Assembly: GCA_021819085.1 (NCBI GenBank)
Contig: JAKASJ010000002.1
Span: forward strand, 62,001-126,000
DNA length: 64,000 bases
Origin: Pseudomonadota bacterium
GTDB lineage: Bacteria; Pseudomonadota; Gammaproteobacteria; Acidiferrobacterales; UBA6901
Direction: 5' to 3'
Shown: one piece after another, positions 45,620 through 54,301 of the stretch
Layout of the letters: every line of letters begins with the position of its first letter
Position numbering within the stretch: position 1 is the stretch's first letter
Notes under the pieces: generated by a model
The model's database searches: none
Told to the model about the DNA's origin: nothing
What the model saw: the letters and a program-made list of their open reading frames with translations, nothing else
Made by a program: the position numbers and the translations under genes

Positions 45620-46714
45620 ATGCTGATCATCGATCGCGCGCTCATGCGCGAGACATTTCAGTCCAGCGTTGCGGTTACGCTCATTTTTCTCGTGCTTTTC
45701 CTGGTCATCAGCCTGGTCAATGGGCTGGCGAAGGCCGCGGTGGGCGACGTGCCGGTGGCGATCCTGTTCACACTGCTCGCGCTGGAAACCGTAAAGACCC
45801 TCGCCCTGATGTTGCCGCTGTCGGTATTCATAGGGATACTTCTGGCATTCGGCCGCTGGTACCGGGACAACGAAATGACGGTGCTTTCCGCCTGTGGCCT
45901 GGGTATCTTGCATTTCCTGCGTCCCGTCGCGCTGTTGGCCGCGGGCTTTGCCCTGGTCGCCGGGTTCTTTTCCTTTTATCTGGAGCCGCTCGCCTCCGGC
46001 CTCATCCACAAGGCGCAGAGTTCCGGCAGCAGTCACTACCAGGTGAGCGGCATTATTCCGGGTACTTTCAACCAGGTGAAAGGTGGCGGCTTCTTTTATG
46101 TCGGATCGGTCAATCACGCCGAATCCAGCCTGAGCGACATCTTCGTGAACAATGAACAGCTCGGAAAGCAGGGCGTGCTGGTTGCCAAGACAGGTCATTA
46201 CTACACGGACCGGAACACGGGAGACCAGTATCTGGTGCTGGATAACGGTACCCGCTATGAGGGGTTGCCGGGACGGGCCGATTATCGCATCCTCCAATTC
46301 CAGACTTATATTGTGCGGATCGTGCCGCGGGTGGCACCGCCAGTGCCGACACAGATCGACGCGATGTCCCTGGGGCAACTGCTGCATACGAAAAGCCGCA
46401 ACGCGGTTTCCGAGCTGCACTGGCGGATCGCCAAGCCGGTTACGCTGTTCATCCTTGCCTTCATCGCTGTGGCTTTCGCCTATACCAACCCGCGCCGCGG
46501 CCGTTACGCCGGCCTGTTCAGCGCGATACTCGTGTACTTCGTATATGCCAACCTGCTTGCCGTCGGGGATGCACTGATCAAGAGCGGCCGGGTATCCGCG
46601 GCGGTCGGACTGTGGTGGGTCCACGGGATTTTTATAGTCCTGGCCGTTTACCTGCTGATGCGGCGTGCAGGCAACAGGACGCTGCTGCCGTATCCACGGT
46701 TTCTGCGCCGTTAG
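45620..46714 (+). CDS. lptF: LPS export permease LptF
   Basis: A 364-residue inner-membrane subunit of the Lpt ABC transporter, which extracts lipopolysaccharide and passes it to LptC/LptA. Membrane segments occur at about 15-35, 55-75 and 95-120 and in the C-terminal third (PVTLFILAFIAVAFAYTNP and following). The periplasmic jellyroll lies between, with NQVKGGGFFYVGSVN and LLHTKSRNAVSELHWRIAKP, a typical LptF coupling segment. The ATG lies close after a weak GGTGCCGG site. lptG follows after 3 bases. Confidence 0.94.
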   Translation: MLIIDRALMRETFQSSVAVTLIFLVLFLVISLVNGLAKAAVGDVPVAILFTLLALETVKTLALMLPLSVFIGILLAFGRWYRDNEMTVLSACGLGILHFLRPVALLAAGFALVAGFFSFYLEPLASGLIHKAQSSGSSHYQVSGIIPGTFNQVKGGGFFYVGSVNHAESSLSDIFVNNEQLGKQGVLVAKTGHYYTDRNTGDQYLVLDNGTRYEGLPGRADYRILQFQTYIVRIVPRVAPPVPTQIDAMSLGQLLHTKSRNAVSELHWRIAKPVTLFILAFIAVAFAYTNPRRGRYAGLFSAILVYFVYANLLAVGDALIKSGRVSAAVGLWWVHGIFIVLAVYLLMRRAGNRTLLPYPRFLRR

Positions 46715-46717
46715 ACA

Positions 46718-47782
46718 ATGACCCTACTCGACCGGCACATCGCGCGCAGCATTCTGACCAGCACTGCCCTGGTATTCCTGGTGCTCATGGCGTTGTTCAT
46801 GTTTTTCAAGTTCGCCGATGCGCTCGGCGACTACGGCAAGGGAAGCTTCGGGATGTCGGAAGTCGTCGTCTACGTGCTGCTGCGCATGCCCTGGGAAATG
46901 TATCGGCTGTTTCCCATGACGGCACTGCTTGGGACGACGCTCGGTTTGTCTTCGCTTGCGGTGGATTCGGAACTCATCGCCATGCGTGCCGCCGGAGTTT
47001 CGATACTGCAAATCGTCGGAGCTGCGATGAAGATCGGGCTGGTCTTCGCGGTCGCCGCGCTGATCCTGGGCGAGGTCATCGCTCCGGTGACGGAAAACAT
47101 GGCAGAGCGCGGGCGTTCGCAGGCCCTGCACCAGGGGGTCGCGCAGGAAAATAACTACGGCCTGTGGATGCGGGACGGGCTGTCGTTCGTGCATGTCGGC
47201 GAAGTCCTTCCCGACCTGAGTCTGCTAAAGGTCAATATCTATGAATTTGGAGCGGGCGACCACCTGCGCAAGCAGACCTACGCCAGTAGCGGCCGCTACG
47301 TGGACCACCACTGGCAGCTGACCGACGTGCGCCAGAGCTGGATTGAGCATGACCAGGTGCGGACGCGCCATCTGCCCTCGGAAGTGTGGTCGGCTGCCCC
47401 CAAGCCCAGCACGCTCGCCGTGTTCGCCGTCAAGCCGGAAGGCTTGTCGATCTGGAACCTGTATAGCTATATCCAGCACCTGAAAGCAAACAAGCAGGAT
47501 ACCGGCCGTTACGAGCTGGCGTTCTGGAACAAGATTGTTTCTCCGTTTGCCACCGCCGTGATGGTGATTCTCGCGATTCCCTTTGTATTCACGCACCTGC
47601 GCAGCAGCGGTGTGGGCGTGCGCCTGATGATCGGCTTCGGGATGGGCGCTGCGTTTTATATCCTAAGCCGCGGTTTCGGCTACTTCGGCCTGCTCTACGG
47701 ATTGCCGCCCGTGGTCGGTACGGTGTTGCCCACGCTTCTGTTTCTGGGGATAGCGCTCGTCATGCTGCGACGGGTCGGTTAG
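46718..47782 (+). CDS. lptG: LPS export permease LptG
   Basis: A 354-residue partner of LptF in the LptB2FGC transporter. It starts MTLLDRHIARSILTSTALVFLVLMALFMFFKF, the first membrane helix. SELIAMRAAGVSILQIV is the cytoplasmic coupling helix and the periplasmic domain spans about 115-270. The C-terminal membrane helices include FWNKIVSPFATAVMVILAIPFVF and RLMIGFGMGAAFYILSRGFGY. It follows lptF after 3 bases. Its stop overlaps the convergent RDD gene by 4 bases. Confidence 0.94.
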   Translation: MTLLDRHIARSILTSTALVFLVLMALFMFFKFADALGDYGKGSFGMSEVVVYVLLRMPWEMYRLFPMTALLGTTLGLSSLAVDSELIAMRAAGVSILQIVGAAMKIGLVFAVAALILGEVIAPVTENMAERGRSQALHQGVAQENNYGLWMRDGLSFVHVGEVLPDLSLLKVNIYEFGAGDHLRKQTYASSGRYVDHHWQLTDVRQSWIEHDQVRTRHLPSEVWSAAPKPSTLAVFAVKPEGLSIWNLYSYIQHLKANKQDTGRYELAFWNKIVSPFATAVMVILAIPFVFTHLRSSGVGVRLMIGFGMGAAFYILSRGFGYFGLLYGLPPVVGTVLPTLLFLGIALVMLRRVG

Positions 47783-48234
47783 GAGGAGAGTGCGCCCACG
47801 TCCTTCGGGATCACGATCATGCGTGTCCCGGAAAGCCGGTCGTGCCAGGTGCAGCGGTCGCGGTCGGCCAGTACCCAGAGATATCCGGCCCCGAACGGCA
47901 CCCACGACAGCAAAGCAGCCAGGAAACGCAGCAGCGCCTGACTCCAGGAGACCGCGCCACCGGCGCGATTGACGACGCGCAGGCGCCAGGCGCGCATCCC
48001 GAGCGTCTGGCCTCCATGTACCCAGAACCATCCAAAAAACAGGAACGCCACGACAAGCAGGTAGAACTGGAAGAGGTATCGTCCGGCCTCGCTCGTCGGC
48101 GCCCCCCGGGCGATCAGATCGAAGGGCACCGCAGCGACCAGCAGCACGGCGATCAACACCAGCGTGTCGTACAGGATCGCCGCCAGCCGCCGGATGAGAC
48201 CGGCCGGTTCGCTACCGGGGGCGAGGGTCGTCAT
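47779..48234 (-). CDS. RDD family membrane protein
   Basis: A 151-residue protein with the RDD domain: an N-terminal GLIRRLAAILYDTLVLIAVLLVA (conserved Arg and Asp), a second hydrophobic stretch LLVVAFLFFGWFWVHGGQTLGMRAWRLRVV and a third near ALLRFLAALLSWVPFGAGYLWVLAD. It ends RDRCTWHDRLSGTRMIV, the usual C-terminal motif. The function is unknown; some RDD proteins are ion exchangers. It overlaps the 3' end of lptG by 4 bases on the opposite strand. Confidence 0.87.
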   Translation of the reverse strand: MTTLAPGSEPAGLIRRLAAILYDTLVLIAVLLVAAVPFDLIARGAPTSEAGRYLFQFYLLVVAFLFFGWFWVHGGQTLGMRAWRLRVVNRAGGAVSWSQALLRFLAALLSWVPFGAGYLWVLADRDRCTWHDRLSGTRMIVIPKDVGALSS

Positions 48235-48686
48235 GCGTCGGCGATCTCCGTCCCGGGTCGCACGGGAGTCATCCCGGAAGGCGGATTTTGCACAGATGAA
48301 AAAAATCTTTCTGTGACAGAGACTAACTGCATCGGCCGAATATTAGAGAAACTATATATCACTGATTTATAAGCACTATATGAACTGTTTAAAAAATGTT
48401 CAATCCAACTGAAATAGGCTATTCACCCTAACGCAATATCAGAATTCCCAGCTTATACACAAATTTATCCACAGGAACTGTGTACAACCACCATGACCGG
48501 CAAGATACGGTACGCCAGACCGATGGCAGGGCCGAATCCGGCGCTTCCGGGTTCCGGAAGCTGCAACGCCGGGCGCAATAGTAGCCGTTTGTCCTATCGG
48601 CGGGTAGGGCGTAAACTACGCGCTCGCTGCAGTCAGCGGGCTGCCGTTTCTCGAAAGCATCTTCATTGACGGATACCTGTGCTCCT
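48235..48686. other. AT-rich intergenic region with clustered DnaA boxes
   Basis: A sharply AT-rich core (about 48290-48420, including atattagagaaactatatat and atttataagc) is followed by TTATACACA at 48453-48461, TTATCCACA at 48465-48473 and an inverted TTGTACACA at 48479-48487. This looks like a small DnaA-binding locus or an origin-like element. No dnaA, dnaN, gyrB or mnmG is nearby, so it is only a candidate. It also contains the ccmF upstream region. Confidence 0.5.
48453..48487. promoter_or_regulatory. Three DnaA-box-like 9-mers
   Basis: TTATACACA and TTATCCACA are exact matches to the DnaA consensus TTATNCACA, in direct orientation 3 bases apart. A third, inverted TTGTACACA (one mismatch) starts 5 bases later. 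Confidence 0.5.
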
Positions 48687-50708
48687 ATGTCACCGAACGG
48701 CCTTTCCCTCAATCTCATCGAACTCGGTCACTTTGCCGCCATCCTTGCATTCGTACTGGCCTGCGTTCAGGGGCTCACCCCGATCGCGGCGCGAGTGCTG
48801 CGCCGCCCGGAGCTGGCGAGCCTGACGGGCAATCTGGCCGTCGCGGTCTTCGTGCTCACGAGCATCGGCGGGGCAACGATCATTTACTCCTTCCTGACCA
48901 ACAACTTTTCCGTCCTGGTCGTGGCCAGTCATTCGAATACGCATCTGCCCCTGTTCTACAAGGTGGCGGCGCTGTGGGGTGGGCACCGCGGGTCGCTCTT
49001 CCTGTGGATCTGGGTCCTGACCCTGTTCACCATGGTGCTGGCTTTCGACGGCCAGTCGCGCTATCCGGAGCGCCTGCCTGTGATCCTGGCAGTGCAGGGA
49101 TGGCTGCTCGCCGGTTTCTATGGGCTGTCTTTGTTCCTGTCGAACCCGTTTATGCGGCTGTTTCCGGTCCCGGCCCAGGGTGCCGACCTGAATCCGCTGC
49201 TCCAGGACCCGGGAATGGTAATGCATCCGCCGATGCTCTACATGGGATATGTCGGCTTCTCGGTGCCATTCGCCTTTGCGATGGCAGCACTGATTACGCG
49301 CTGGAAGAGTGAGCTGTGGATCGGAATCATCCGCCGCTGGGCGCTGATTGCCTGGGGATTTCTTACCCTGGGCATCGTGCTCGGCGCATGGTGGTCGTAC
49401 TACGTGCTGGGATGGGGAGGATATTGGGCCTGGGATCCGGTCGAAAATGCCTCCTTCATGCCCTGGCTTGTGGGGACGGCGCTGATCCATTCGATCACCG
49501 TGCAGGAACGTCGACGCATGCTGCATACCTGGAACATCTTCCTGGTGATCACCACGTTTTCCCTGTCATTGCTCGGAACCTTCCTGGTGCGCTCGGGAGT
49601 GCTGTCATCGGTACATGCCTTTACCGTCGATCCGGGGCAGGGCTCGTACATTCTGATATTCATGACGGTGGTGTTGACCGTGTCGTTCGGCATCTTTCTG
49701 GTCCGCGGACGCTACCAGGAGGCGGAAGAGACGGTAACCTCGCCGCTTTCACGTGAATCCCTGTTCGTATGGAACAACGTGGTGTTCACGGCAGCCGCCG
49801 GCTGTGTGCTGCTCGGAACGCTGTATCCGCTGGCGATCAATGCGCTGAACGGGTCGCGTATCACGGTTGGACCTCCCTATTTCGATCTCGTGATGATGCC
49901 CATCTTTTTCATCATGCTGCTGCTGATGGCGGTCGGTCCGCTGGTCCCCTGGCGCAAGGCCAACCTGATCCGTCTGCGCGCGCGTGTGGTGATTCCCGTG
50001 ATCATGGGCCTGGTGGCCGGTGTGCTGATGGCCGTGCTCGCCTGGCCCGTATACTGGACCGGACCCGTAGCGATCGGGCTGGTTGGTTTTGTCTTCGGCA
50101 CGCTGGTTGTCGATCTGGCGCGGGCTGTGCTGCAGCGACGCCTGCAGCATGCCTCGGAAAACGTTGCGGCTTCGGTGTGGCGCACGGTAATGGGGAACCG
50201 TCGGCATTATGGCGGGATGATCGTCCACTTTGGCATCCTGATGATCGCCGTGGGTGTGGTCGGCACCGGACTGTTTCGGCTCGAGAAATCCGTCGTGATG
50301 GCGCCCGGCGACGTGGTCAAGATTGGGAACGAGCGCCTGCGCTTCGACGGTGTGCGCACCTTCAAGAAGGCGAACTATGTGGCTTTGCAGGGGCGGCTGA
50401 CCTCACTTGACCACGGGTTCGTGCTGCGGCCGGAACGCAGGGACTATGGCCGGCAGCAGATGCCGACGACGAACGCCTCGGTGAACTCTGATCCGCTGCG
50501 TGATGTCTACGCTGTGATCGGGGGCGCAGTTCCCGGCAAGAATGGAGTTGTGCGCTATGTCGTTCAGGTCTATATCAACCCGCTGGTCGAATTCCTGTGG
50601 CTAGGCGGATTGACCATGATATTCGGGCTCGGAGTCACGTTGAGTCACCGGGTCCGGCACGGGGCGCGTGCCGTCGCTGCGGAGGCCGTCTCGGCCTACG
50701 CCAAGTAG
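48687..50708 (+). CDS. ccmF: Cytochrome c maturation protein CcmF (haem lyase)
   Basis: A 673-residue inner-membrane haem lyase of System I, which takes haem from holo-CcmE and attaches it to apocytochrome c with CcmH. The tryptophan-rich periplasmic motif WGGYWAWDPVENASFMPW lies near residue 243. Many membrane segments follow, and the conserved RVLRRPELA-like N-terminal and GGMIVHFGILMIAVGVVG C-terminal parts are present. ATG 48687 (MSPNGLSLNLIELGHFAAIL) is used; a TTG 21 bases earlier is less likely. ccmH starts 11 bases after the stop. Confidence 0.96.
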   Translation: MSPNGLSLNLIELGHFAAILAFVLACVQGLTPIAARVLRRPELASLTGNLAVAVFVLTSIGGATIIYSFLTNNFSVLVVASHSNTHLPLFYKVAALWGGHRGSLFLWIWVLTLFTMVLAFDGQSRYPERLPVILAVQGWLLAGFYGLSLFLSNPFMRLFPVPAQGADLNPLLQDPGMVMHPPMLYMGYVGFSVPFAFAMAALITRWKSELWIGIIRRWALIAWGFLTLGIVLGAWWSYYVLGWGGYWAWDPVENASFMPWLVGTALIHSITVQERRRMLHTWNIFLVITTFSLSLLGTFLVRSGVLSSVHAFTVDPGQGSYILIFMTVVLTVSFGIFLVRGRYQEAEETVTSPLSRESLFVWNNVVFTAAAGCVLLGTLYPLAINALNGSRITVGPPYFDLVMMPIFFIMLLLMAVGPLVPWRKANLIRLRARVVIPVIMGLVAGVLMAVLAWPVYWTGPVAIGLVGFVFGTLVVDLARAVLQRRLQHASENVAASVWRTVMGNRRHYGGMIVHFGILMIAVGVVGTGLFRLEKSVVMAPGDVVKIGNERLRFDGVRTFKKANYVALQGRLTSLDHGFVLRPERRDYGRQQMPTTNASVNSDPLRDVYAVIGGAVPGKNGVVRYVVQVYINPLVEFLWLGGLTMIFGLGVTLSHRVRHGARAVAAEAVSAYAK

Positions 50709-50719
50709 GTTTCAAAGCC

Positions 50720-51190
50720 ATGCGCCGTTTCCTATTCCTGATGGGTATTCTCGCGCTGCTGGCTCCGGCTTTCGGGGCCACGCCATCGACTGGTGGCAGG
50801 GTGGTGCATGAGGATGCGCTGACGCGCAAAGAACTCTCCATCGCCAGAACCCTGCGCTGCACGGTCTGCCAGAATGAGTCGGTGGCCGACTCCAAGGCCG
50901 GCATCGCCCGGGACATGCGTGTCCTGATCCGCCAGCAGCTGCGTGCCGGCAAGTCGCGCAAGCAGATCGTCGCTTACTTCGTTTCGCGCTACGGCGATTA
51001 CATTCTGCTCAAGCCGCGGTTCGATACGGTTGGCGCGGTCGTGTGGATACTTCCGTTGTTCCTGCTGGCGGTGCTCGCGCTGTCCGGCTGGTTCGTGATC
51101 CGTCGCCACAGCCGCGCTACGGAACCCCCCCCTCCGCTACTTACCGAGGAAGACCTCGCGCGCGTGCGCGCCGCCCGTCAACAGGATTAA
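50720..51190 (+). CDS. ccmH: Cytochrome c maturation protein CcmH
   Basis: A 156-residue thiol-disulfide oxidoreductase anchored in the inner membrane facing the periplasm. It has an N-terminal signal peptide (FLMGILALLAPAFGATP) and the LRCTVCQNE motif with the redox cysteines 47 and 50 (LRCxxC). One C-terminal membrane helix is near residues 108-130 (VVWILPLFLLAVLALSGWFVI). It reduces the apocytochrome CXXCH disulfide. ATG 50720 was chosen; upstream codons run into the ccmF coding end. ccmI follows after 3 bases, as separate CcmH and CcmI rather than the fused E. coli CcmH. Confidence 0.95.
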   Translation: MRRFLFLMGILALLAPAFGATPSTGGRVVHEDALTRKELSIARTLRCTVCQNESVADSKAGIARDMRVLIRQQLRAGKSRKQIVAYFVSRYGDYILLKPRFDTVGAVVWILPLFLLAVLALSGWFVIRRHSRATEPPPPLLTEEDLARVRAARQQD

Positions 51191-51193
51191 GTC

Positions 51194-52108
51194 ATGCTCT
51201 GGATCTGGATACTGCTTTCAGCCGCCGTGCTGTTAGTCGTCGGCACTGTGTGGTTCGTTGCGCGCCCGCTGCGGCGTGCGGCTGCCGTGATTCCCGGCAC
51301 GCCGCGGCATGAGCTGGAATTGGTGCGCGAGCGCCTTGTGGCCCAGCTCAACGAAATCGATGCCGAACGGGCGGACAAGGGGATGGATCCTCAGATAGCG
51401 CGGGACGAGGAACTGCGGGTTTCAGCCGAACTCGCGGCGGTGCTCAGGCAGCTGGAGCAGCTGCCGGCCGATTCGGGCAAGGCGCGGGAGGCAGGTGGTC
51501 CACGCAGACTCTGGCTCGCGACCGTTGTGGCGCTGGCCATTATTCTGCCGACCGCTGCCGTGAGTCTGGATGCCATTGTCAACGGTCCGACCCTCGAGGG
51601 TATGCTGCGCATCGCTGAAGGCAGGTCGCAGGCGCAGGCGGATTTGCCGCCGATGGTCCTGGCAATGGTCGCGAAACTCCACAGGCAGCTCATTGCGCAA
51701 CCGGATGATCCAGTGGGATGGGCGCGGCTGGCGCACTCCTATTTCGTCCTCGGGCGCAAGGGAGATGCATTCAAGGCTTATGCCAAAGCCTACCGGATGG
51801 CGCCGGAGAATTCGGAGATTGTTTCCGATTACGCCTGGGCCAAATTCACCGATAACCCCGGCAAAACGAGCGGACTGGTCTTTACGCTTTACAGCCAGCT
51901 TCACAAGCTGCAGCCGAACAACCCCGATGCACTCTGGTTCCTGGGGCTGGCCGCCTATCATCATGGCGATCCCGCCAAGACGATCGTTTACTGGAAGCGG
52001 CTTGCGGCTCTGATCCCGGGCGATAATCCGGCGCATCATGCCCTGCTGCACGGCATCGCACAGGTGCAGGCACAGATGCAAGCGGCCGAACGCAGCCACG
52101 GGAAGTGA
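51194..52108 (+). CDS. ccmI: Cytochrome c maturation TPR protein CcmI
   Basis: A 304-residue membrane-anchored chaperone that presents apocytochrome c to the CcmF-CcmH complex. Two membrane helices at the N-terminus (ILLSAAVLLVVGTVWFVA and LWLATVVALAIILPTAAVSL near 100-120) flank a cytoplasmic leucine-rich helix. The C-terminal TPR repeats run from about 145 (VGWARLAHSYFVLGRKGDAFKAYAKAYRMAPEN and PNNPDALWFLGLAAYHHGDPAKTIVYWKRL). It overlaps no other gene; 199 bases follow to the stop of convergent ccmG. Confidence 0.92.
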   Translation: MLWIWILLSAAVLLVVGTVWFVARPLRRAAAVIPGTPRHELELVRERLVAQLNEIDAERADKGMDPQIARDEELRVSAELAAVLRQLEQLPADSGKAREAGGPRRLWLATVVALAIILPTAAVSLDAIVNGPTLEGMLRIAEGRSQAQADLPPMVLAMVAKLHRQLIAQPDDPVGWARLAHSYFVLGRKGDAFKAYAKAYRMAPENSEIVSDYAWAKFTDNPGKTSGLVFTLYSQLHKLQPNNPDALWFLGLAAYHHGDPAKTIVYWKRLAALIPGDNPAHHALLHGIAQVQAQMQAAERSHGK

Positions 52109-52307
52109 TCGGTTCCGGGCCCGTGGAGGCCCGGACCTTGCCCGCGGACGGCGCGTTTCTGGCACATTGCCGGTCCGGGCCTGATCCGAGGGCAGCCTGC
52201 GGTCGCGAACTGAAAACAGGCAGAGAATCGCAGTCGGGCCTGCAATGCGGTCCCGGATCGCAATCAGCATTCCGGCGCAGAGCGTCTGCCGGCAGCGAAC
52301 GACCCGC

Positions 52308-52832
52308 CTAACCCTCGAGCCTGCGAACGAGCGGCAGCAATTTGTCGCGCCACGCCCGTGGCGTGATCGGTCCGATCTGTTTGTAGCGGATGATGCCATT
52401 GCGATCGACGACGAAGGTTTCCGGCACGCCGTAAACGCCCCAGTTGATGGCGGCCTGTCCATTGGCATCCAGCACGTCCTTTTCGTAGGGATCGCCGCTA
52501 ACCTTGAGTTCCGCCAGCGCATCGGCGGGTTTGTCCTTGTAGCTGACGCCGATGATGCGCACGATATTCTTGCGGGCGAGATCAACCAGCAGCGGATGTT
52601 CTTCGCGGCAGGACACGCACCACGACGCCCAGATGTTGATGAGCACCACGTGGCCGCGCAGATCGGCATTCGTCAGAGTCTTTCCCGGTTCCTGCAGGAT
52701 CGGCAAGTCGAAATGCGGCAGCGGTTTGCCGATCAATGGTGAAGGAATTCTGCGCGGGTTGAGGCGCAGTCCGTAGGCAAGCAGCAAGCCGAGCGCAGCG
52801 AACAGCCCGATGGGGATCAGGAATTTCTTCAT
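52308..52832 (-). CDS. ccmG: Cytochrome c maturation thioredoxin CcmG (DsbE)
   Basis: A 174-residue periplasmic thioredoxin-like reductase. A single N-terminal membrane anchor (IPIGLFAALGLLLAYG) is followed by the active site ASWCVSCREEHP (Cys72, Cys75; the usual WCPTC has VS here), and GVYGVPETFVVDRNG, the cis-Pro loop. It maintains the CcmH thiols. Its start overlaps the ccmE stop by 4 bases. Unlike E. coli, where ccmF-G-H are adjacent, here ccmG ends the ccmABCDE block on the opposite strand from ccmF and ccmH. Confidence 0.94.
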   Translation of the reverse strand: MKKFLIPIGLFAALGLLLAYGLRLNPRRIPSPLIGKPLPHFDLPILQEPGKTLTNADLRGHVVLINIWASWCVSCREEHPLLVDLARKNIVRIIGVSYKDKPADALAELKVSGDPYEKDVLDANGQAAINWGVYGVPETFVVDRNGIIRYKQIGPITPRAWRDKLLPLVRRLEG

Positions 52833-53299
52833 GGCCTGTAAGATTGCGGTGCCGGATCGACCTGCGCGGTCGAGCTGCCGCCGTGGTCCTTGAGCTCCTG
52901 TGCGACCTCCGGCGGCATGTATTTCGCATCATGTTTCGCCAGCACCTGGTCGGCGATGAACTGGCCACGGGCGTTGAGCCGGCCCTGGCATACCACGCCC
53001 TGGCCAGCGCGGAACAGGTCGGGCAGGATTCCATGGTAATGAACCCGGATGGCTTTGTGGAGGTCGGTCACGACGAAATCCACGGTCAGACCGCCGCCAC
53101 TTTTTTTTATGCTGCCTTTCTCAACGAGACCGCCGACCCGGAACACGCTGTGGACCGGTGCCTTCCCCGCGAGTATCTGGGTGGGGGTGAAGTAGAAAAC
53201 CAGGTTGTTGCGGAAGGCGTTCAGGATCAGCAGTGACGCGACGGTCAGCACGGCCACGCCGCCGACGATGAGAAAAAGCTTCTTGTGTCTGGCTTTCAT
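52829..53299 (-). CDS. ccmE: Haem chaperone CcmE
   Basis: A 156-residue membrane-anchored periplasmic haem chaperone. It has an N-terminal anchor (LFLIVGGVAVLTVASLLILNAF) and an OB-fold ending in AKHDAKYMPPEV. His123 is the residue that covalently binds haem, with Tyr127 in the conserved HxxxY. The last 25 residues are hydrophilic and variable. It passes haem from CcmC to CcmF. It lies 16 bases after ccmD. Confidence 0.95.
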   Translation of the reverse strand: MKARHKKLFLIVGGVAVLTVASLLILNAFRNNLVFYFTPTQILAGKAPVHSVFRVGGLVEKGSIKKSGGGLTVDFVVTDLHKAIRVHYHGILPDLFRAGQGVVCQGRLNARGQFIADQVLAKHDAKYMPPEVAQELKDHGGSSTAQVDPAPQSYRP

Positions 53300-53315
53300 T
53301 GGGATTGATTGAACC

Positions 53316-53525
53316 TCACTCGCTCACGTAACGCTGCGCACCGGTTTCCTTCGGGGCCTGATCGGCAAGCGCGAGCTCGCGCAGCATCTTGAGGACAGCC
53401 TTGCGTTTGCGTACAGCGCTGACCACATTCCAGAACAGCACCAAGGTGGCAAAACCGTAGGCGCCCCACACGTAATCGGCATAGCCACCCATCGCGAAAA
53501 AGGCATGCCAGCTGTTCCAGGTCAT
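53316..53525 (-). CDS. ccmD: Haem exporter protein CcmD
   Basis: A 69-residue single-helix membrane protein. It has a short periplasmic start (MTWNSWHAFFAMGGYADYVW), the membrane helix GAYGFATLVLFWNVVSAV, then a charged cytoplasmic tail (RKRKAVLKML). The family is required for release of haem-loaded CcmE from the CcmABC complex. Its ATG overlaps the ccmC stop (ATGA), showing coupling. Confidence 0.92.
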   Translation of the reverse strand: MTWNSWHAFFAMGGYADYVWGAYGFATLVLFWNVVSAVRKRKAVLKMLRELALADQAPKETGAQRYVSE

Positions 53526-54280
53526 GGACGCGCCCCTTGGGCTTCCATCCCGCTGCGCACGATCTGCGTGACCCAGCCGGTGTGACGCTCGCGTGCCAGG
53601 ATTTCCCCGCGCATGCGGATCAAAACCACCGTGAAGTAGAACACGAAAAAAGCGATGGACATGATCAGCAGCGGATGCAGCATACTCGGATAAATGGTCG
53701 GAGATACGATTCTGCCCAACGAACCTATAGACGCCGGTTGATGCAAAGTGTTCCACCAAACCACCGAGAAATGGATGATGGGAATGTCGACGACCCCGAC
53801 GAGGGCCAGTACCGCACCGGCGCGCGCACTGCGTCGGGGGTCATCGATCGCAGCCTGCAGTGCCATGAAACCCATGTAGAGAAAAAACAGGAGCAGTTCC
53901 GACGTGAGCCGCGCGTCCCACACCCAATACGTTCCCCACGTTGGTTTTCCCCACAGCGAACCGGTAACCAGCGCCATGAGCGTCAGGGACGCCCCGATCG
54001 GAGCGCTCGCGGTAGCGAGCATATCCGCAAGCTTGATGTTCCACACCAGGCCCACCAGTCCGGCACCGGCCATCATGACGTAGACGAACATCGACATCCA
54101 TGCTGCCGGCACATGAATGAACATGATCCGGTAGCTGTCGCCTTGCTGGTAGTCCGGTGGTGCGACGTATAACCCGAGATACAGCCCGAAAACGAACAGC
54201 AGCAGCGTGATCGTGCCGAGCCAGGGAATGAGGCGTCCGGCCAGGGCGTAGAAGTTCTTTGGAGAGGCGTATTTGTACAT
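53522..54280 (-). CDS. ccmC: Haem exporter protein CcmC
   Basis: A 252-residue integral membrane protein with about six helices. It carries the tryptophan-rich motif WGTYWVWDARLTSELLLF in the periplasmic loop, which binds haem and places it on CcmE. Other conserved parts are YIMFIHVPAAWMSMFVYVM-like RIMFIHVPAAWMSMFVYVMM and NTLHQPASI. It is followed by ccmD with overlap and preceded by ccmB 21 bases upstream. Confidence 0.95.
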   Translation of the reverse strand: MYKYASPKNFYALAGRLIPWLGTITLLLFVFGLYLGLYVAPPDYQQGDSYRIMFIHVPAAWMSMFVYVMMAGAGLVGLVWNIKLADMLATASAPIGASLTLMALVTGSLWGKPTWGTYWVWDARLTSELLLFFLYMGFMALQAAIDDPRRSARAGAVLALVGVVDIPIIHFSVVWWNTLHQPASIGSLGRIVSPTIYPSMLHPLLIMSIAFFVFYFTVVLIRMRGEILARERHTGWVTQIVRSGMEAQGARP

Positions 54281-54301
54281 GAGTTTGGTATCCGGCCGCG
54301 C

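Noticed and set aside
48290-48487. Calling the DnaA-box patch the chromosomal oriC
   Set aside because: No dnaA/dnaN/gyrB/mnmG and no strand switch nearby; kept only as a candidate DnaA site.
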